This document shows, piece after piece, positions 7,609 to 8,313 of a stretch of 8,313 nucleotides of DNA. Every line of letters starts with the position of its first letter. Position 1 is the stretch's first letter. The notes below the pieces were generated by a model, which saw only the letters and a program-made list of their open reading frames with translations, was not told the origin of the DNA and searched no databases. Both the position numbers and the translations under genes were made by a program. The stretch is taken from assembly GCA_964616985.1 (NCBI GenBank), contig CAZTVF010000172.1:1-8313 (forward strand), in the 5' to 3' direction. The stretch is from CAZTVF01 sp964616985. Lineage in GTDB: Bacteria > Planctomycetota > Phycisphaerae > SM23-33.

Positions 7609-7660
7609 TTTATCTGTGTTTATCCTCTTCATCCCTGCTGATGCTTCTTCTTCTTCTTCT
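7609..7660. repeat. Low-complexity convergent gap with TTC microsatellite
   Basis: The 80-bp gap between the convergent genes (7581-7660) holds a T-rich plus-strand stretch, tttatctgtgtttatcc, then a CTT/TTC tract (7644-7660, five full units). The tract starts immediately after the stop of the minus-strand gene. No stem followed by a T-run is evident for either gene, so no intrinsic terminator is called. The ATCTGTGTTTATC wording resembles short dispersed intergenic repeats I associate with planctomycete- and verrucomicrobia-like genomes. That is recollection, not a search result. Confidence 0.45.
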
Positions 7661-7957
7661 CTACTCCTCGCCCGTCATGCGGACGATGAGCAATTCGAAG
7701 CCGTTGGCAGTGATGTCTTCGGAGGAGTTGCGCGAGCGGTACTGCTCGCCGACCCCGATGATGCGAATCTCCAGATCCGCCCCTTTGAATTCCGTGCGTT
7801 CGAAGGCTCGTGCGAGGCCGGCCTCCAGGGCCTCCGCCGTCACGCCGTGCATTCGCCCGACGATCATCTCGACGTAATACACCTTGCGGTAATTATGGAT
7901 CTTCGCGATCGCCTTCAACTCCGGCAGGAGTTCATTCGCTAGTTCGTTTGCCGGCAT
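7661..7957 (-). CDS. HypA-like protein lacking all metal ligands
   Basis: A 98-residue protein resembling HypA/HybF, the nickel chaperone for [NiFe] hydrogenase and sometimes urease. The match lies in the N-terminal alpha/beta part: VYYVEMIVGRMHGVTAEAL (about 26-44), AFERTEFKGADLEI (51-64), and the closing strand NGFELLIVRMTGEE (85-98), which lines up with the GRELEI-type end of HypA. The key features of HypA are missing. The protein begins MPANE instead of Met-His-Glu, so the nickel-binding His2 is absent. It has no cysteine, so the two CxxC pairs of the zinc domain are replaced by a loop of about 15 residues (70-84). It may keep the fold with another job. ATG 7957 is preferred over GTG 7963 because AAGGAG lies 5 bases upstream. 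It follows uvrC on the same strand; no hydrogenase gene is in the window. The gene is confident; the family link is moderate. Confidence 0.75.
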   Translation of the reverse strand: MPANELANELLPELKAIAKIHNYRKVYYVEMIVGRMHGVTAEALEAGLARAFERTEFKGADLEIRIIGVGEQYRSRNSSEDITANGFELLIVRMTGEE

Positions 7958-7962
7958 GCGCA

Positions 7963-7968
7963 CTCCTT
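7963..7968 (-). promoter_or_regulatory. Ribosome binding site of the HypA-like gene
   Basis: On the minus strand AAGGAG ends five bases before ATG 7957, an ideal spacing. It overlaps the alternative GTG start at 7963, which argues against that start. Confidence 0.75.
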
Positions 7969-7980
7969 GTTTCGGCCGGG

Positions 7981-8002
7981 ATTATAGCGGCGAACATCGC
8001 CG
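7981..8002 (-). promoter_or_regulatory. Candidate -10 box with adjoining hairpin
   Basis: On the minus strand TATAAT (7986-7981) exactly matches the sigma-70 -10 consensus, 23 bases before ATG 7957. Two bases upstream lies a perfect 6-bp inverted repeat with a 3-base loop (7988-7993/7997-8002). No good -35 box lies at 16-18 bp spacing; the nearest, GCAATC, is poor. The HypA-like gene may thus have its own promoter, with the palindrome as operator or remnant stem after uvrC. The sequence match is clear, the function is inferred. Confidence 0.4.
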
Positions 8003-8028
8003 ATTGCTGCGTTGCGTCTTGGGGCCAA

Positions 8029-8313
8029 TCACTCTTCGAGCGTGGCCTTGCGCCGCAGGATGTGATGGTACTGCTGGGCGAAGCGGTGGGCTTCGTCGCG
8101 CACGGCCTGCAGTACGCGCAACGCTGTATCATGGCGCGACAGGCGGAGGGGGCCCTCGCGGCCGTGCATGAAGACCTCTTCTTCCTTCTTGGCCAGCGAG
8201 ATCAGGATCGGCGGGCGGAATTCCAGTCCTTCGAAAGCACTGTAGGCGGCCGAGAGCTGCCCCTTGCCGCCGTCGATGAGGATGACGTCGGGGAAGAGTT
8301 ACTCGTTCATGCC
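8029..8313 (-). CDS. uvrC: UvrABC excinuclease subunit C, C-terminal fragment with in-frame stop
   Basis: UvrC makes both incisions around DNA damage in nucleotide excision repair. Visible is the end of its C-terminal RNase H-like nuclease domain (89 residues from the TGA at 8031-8029 up to 8298). FPDVILIDGGKGQLSAA holds a catalytic Asp of the family. ISLAKKEEEVF and LRLSRHDTALRVLQAVRDEAHRFAQQYH follow, with the conserved active-site His in RDEAHRFA. Two oddities: the protein ends LRRKATLEE with no helix-hairpin-helix domain after it, and an in-frame TAA (8301-8299) directly precedes Leu-Phe-Pro-Asp, with GMNE coded before it in the last 12 bases. One substitution (TAA to GAA) would give GMNEELFPD, which reads naturally. 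The stop may be an end-of-contig error or a real nonsense mutation. The family call is very secure; whether the gene is intact is open. Confidence 0.9.

Noticed and set aside
7932..8132. 66-codon minus-strand open frame starting MIQRCAYC
   Set aside because: It overlaps the UvrC C-terminus in another frame; the UvrC frame has unmistakable motifs.

Overview
The window is GC-rich bacterial DNA, dense with genes. I read seven protein-coding regions, two of them cut by the window edges. No rRNA, tRNA, CRISPR array, transposase or phage gene was recognised. High GC, large secreted proteins with no recognisable enzyme domain, and a short HEAT-like tail (residues 582-650 of the first large protein) suggest a planctomycete-type lineage. 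That placement is inference from protein style, not from a marker gene.

Left part, minus strand, read right to left: a Cof-type HAD phosphatase (3234-2407), histidinol dehydrogenase hisD (2327-1020) and histidinol-phosphate aminotransferase hisC (841 to beyond base 1). All point the same way, with gaps of 79 and 178 bp, so they plausibly form one transcription unit for late histidine biosynthesis. HisD keeps all four zinc ligands and the catalytic Glu-His pair. HisC keeps its PLP lysine. The hisD-hisC gap holds a large nested inverted repeat.

Centre, plus strand: two adjacent, tandem-duplicated genes (3370-5376 and 5412-7580) encode exported proteins of 668 and 722 residues. I do not recognise the family. 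Both have a signal peptide, an N-terminal module opening with DGGGF.W, and six consecutive beta-rich units of about 40-60 residues built around a (D/N)G...G...G pattern. They differ at the C-terminus: the first ends in a helical HEAT-like segment, the second in an Ala/Pro linker plus a charged coiled coil. This pair is the most novel content of the window. A 135-bp divergent gap with direct repeats separates it from the HAD gene.

Right part, minus strand, convergent to the pair: the C-terminal end of the excinuclease gene uvrC (8313-8029), followed by a 98-residue protein that resembles the hydrogenase maturation factor HypA but has lost every metal ligand. The uvrC fragment carries an in-frame stop 12 bases from the window edge and ends without the usual helix-hairpin-helix domain.

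All gaps between genes are shorter than 180 bp and are described where they hold something.
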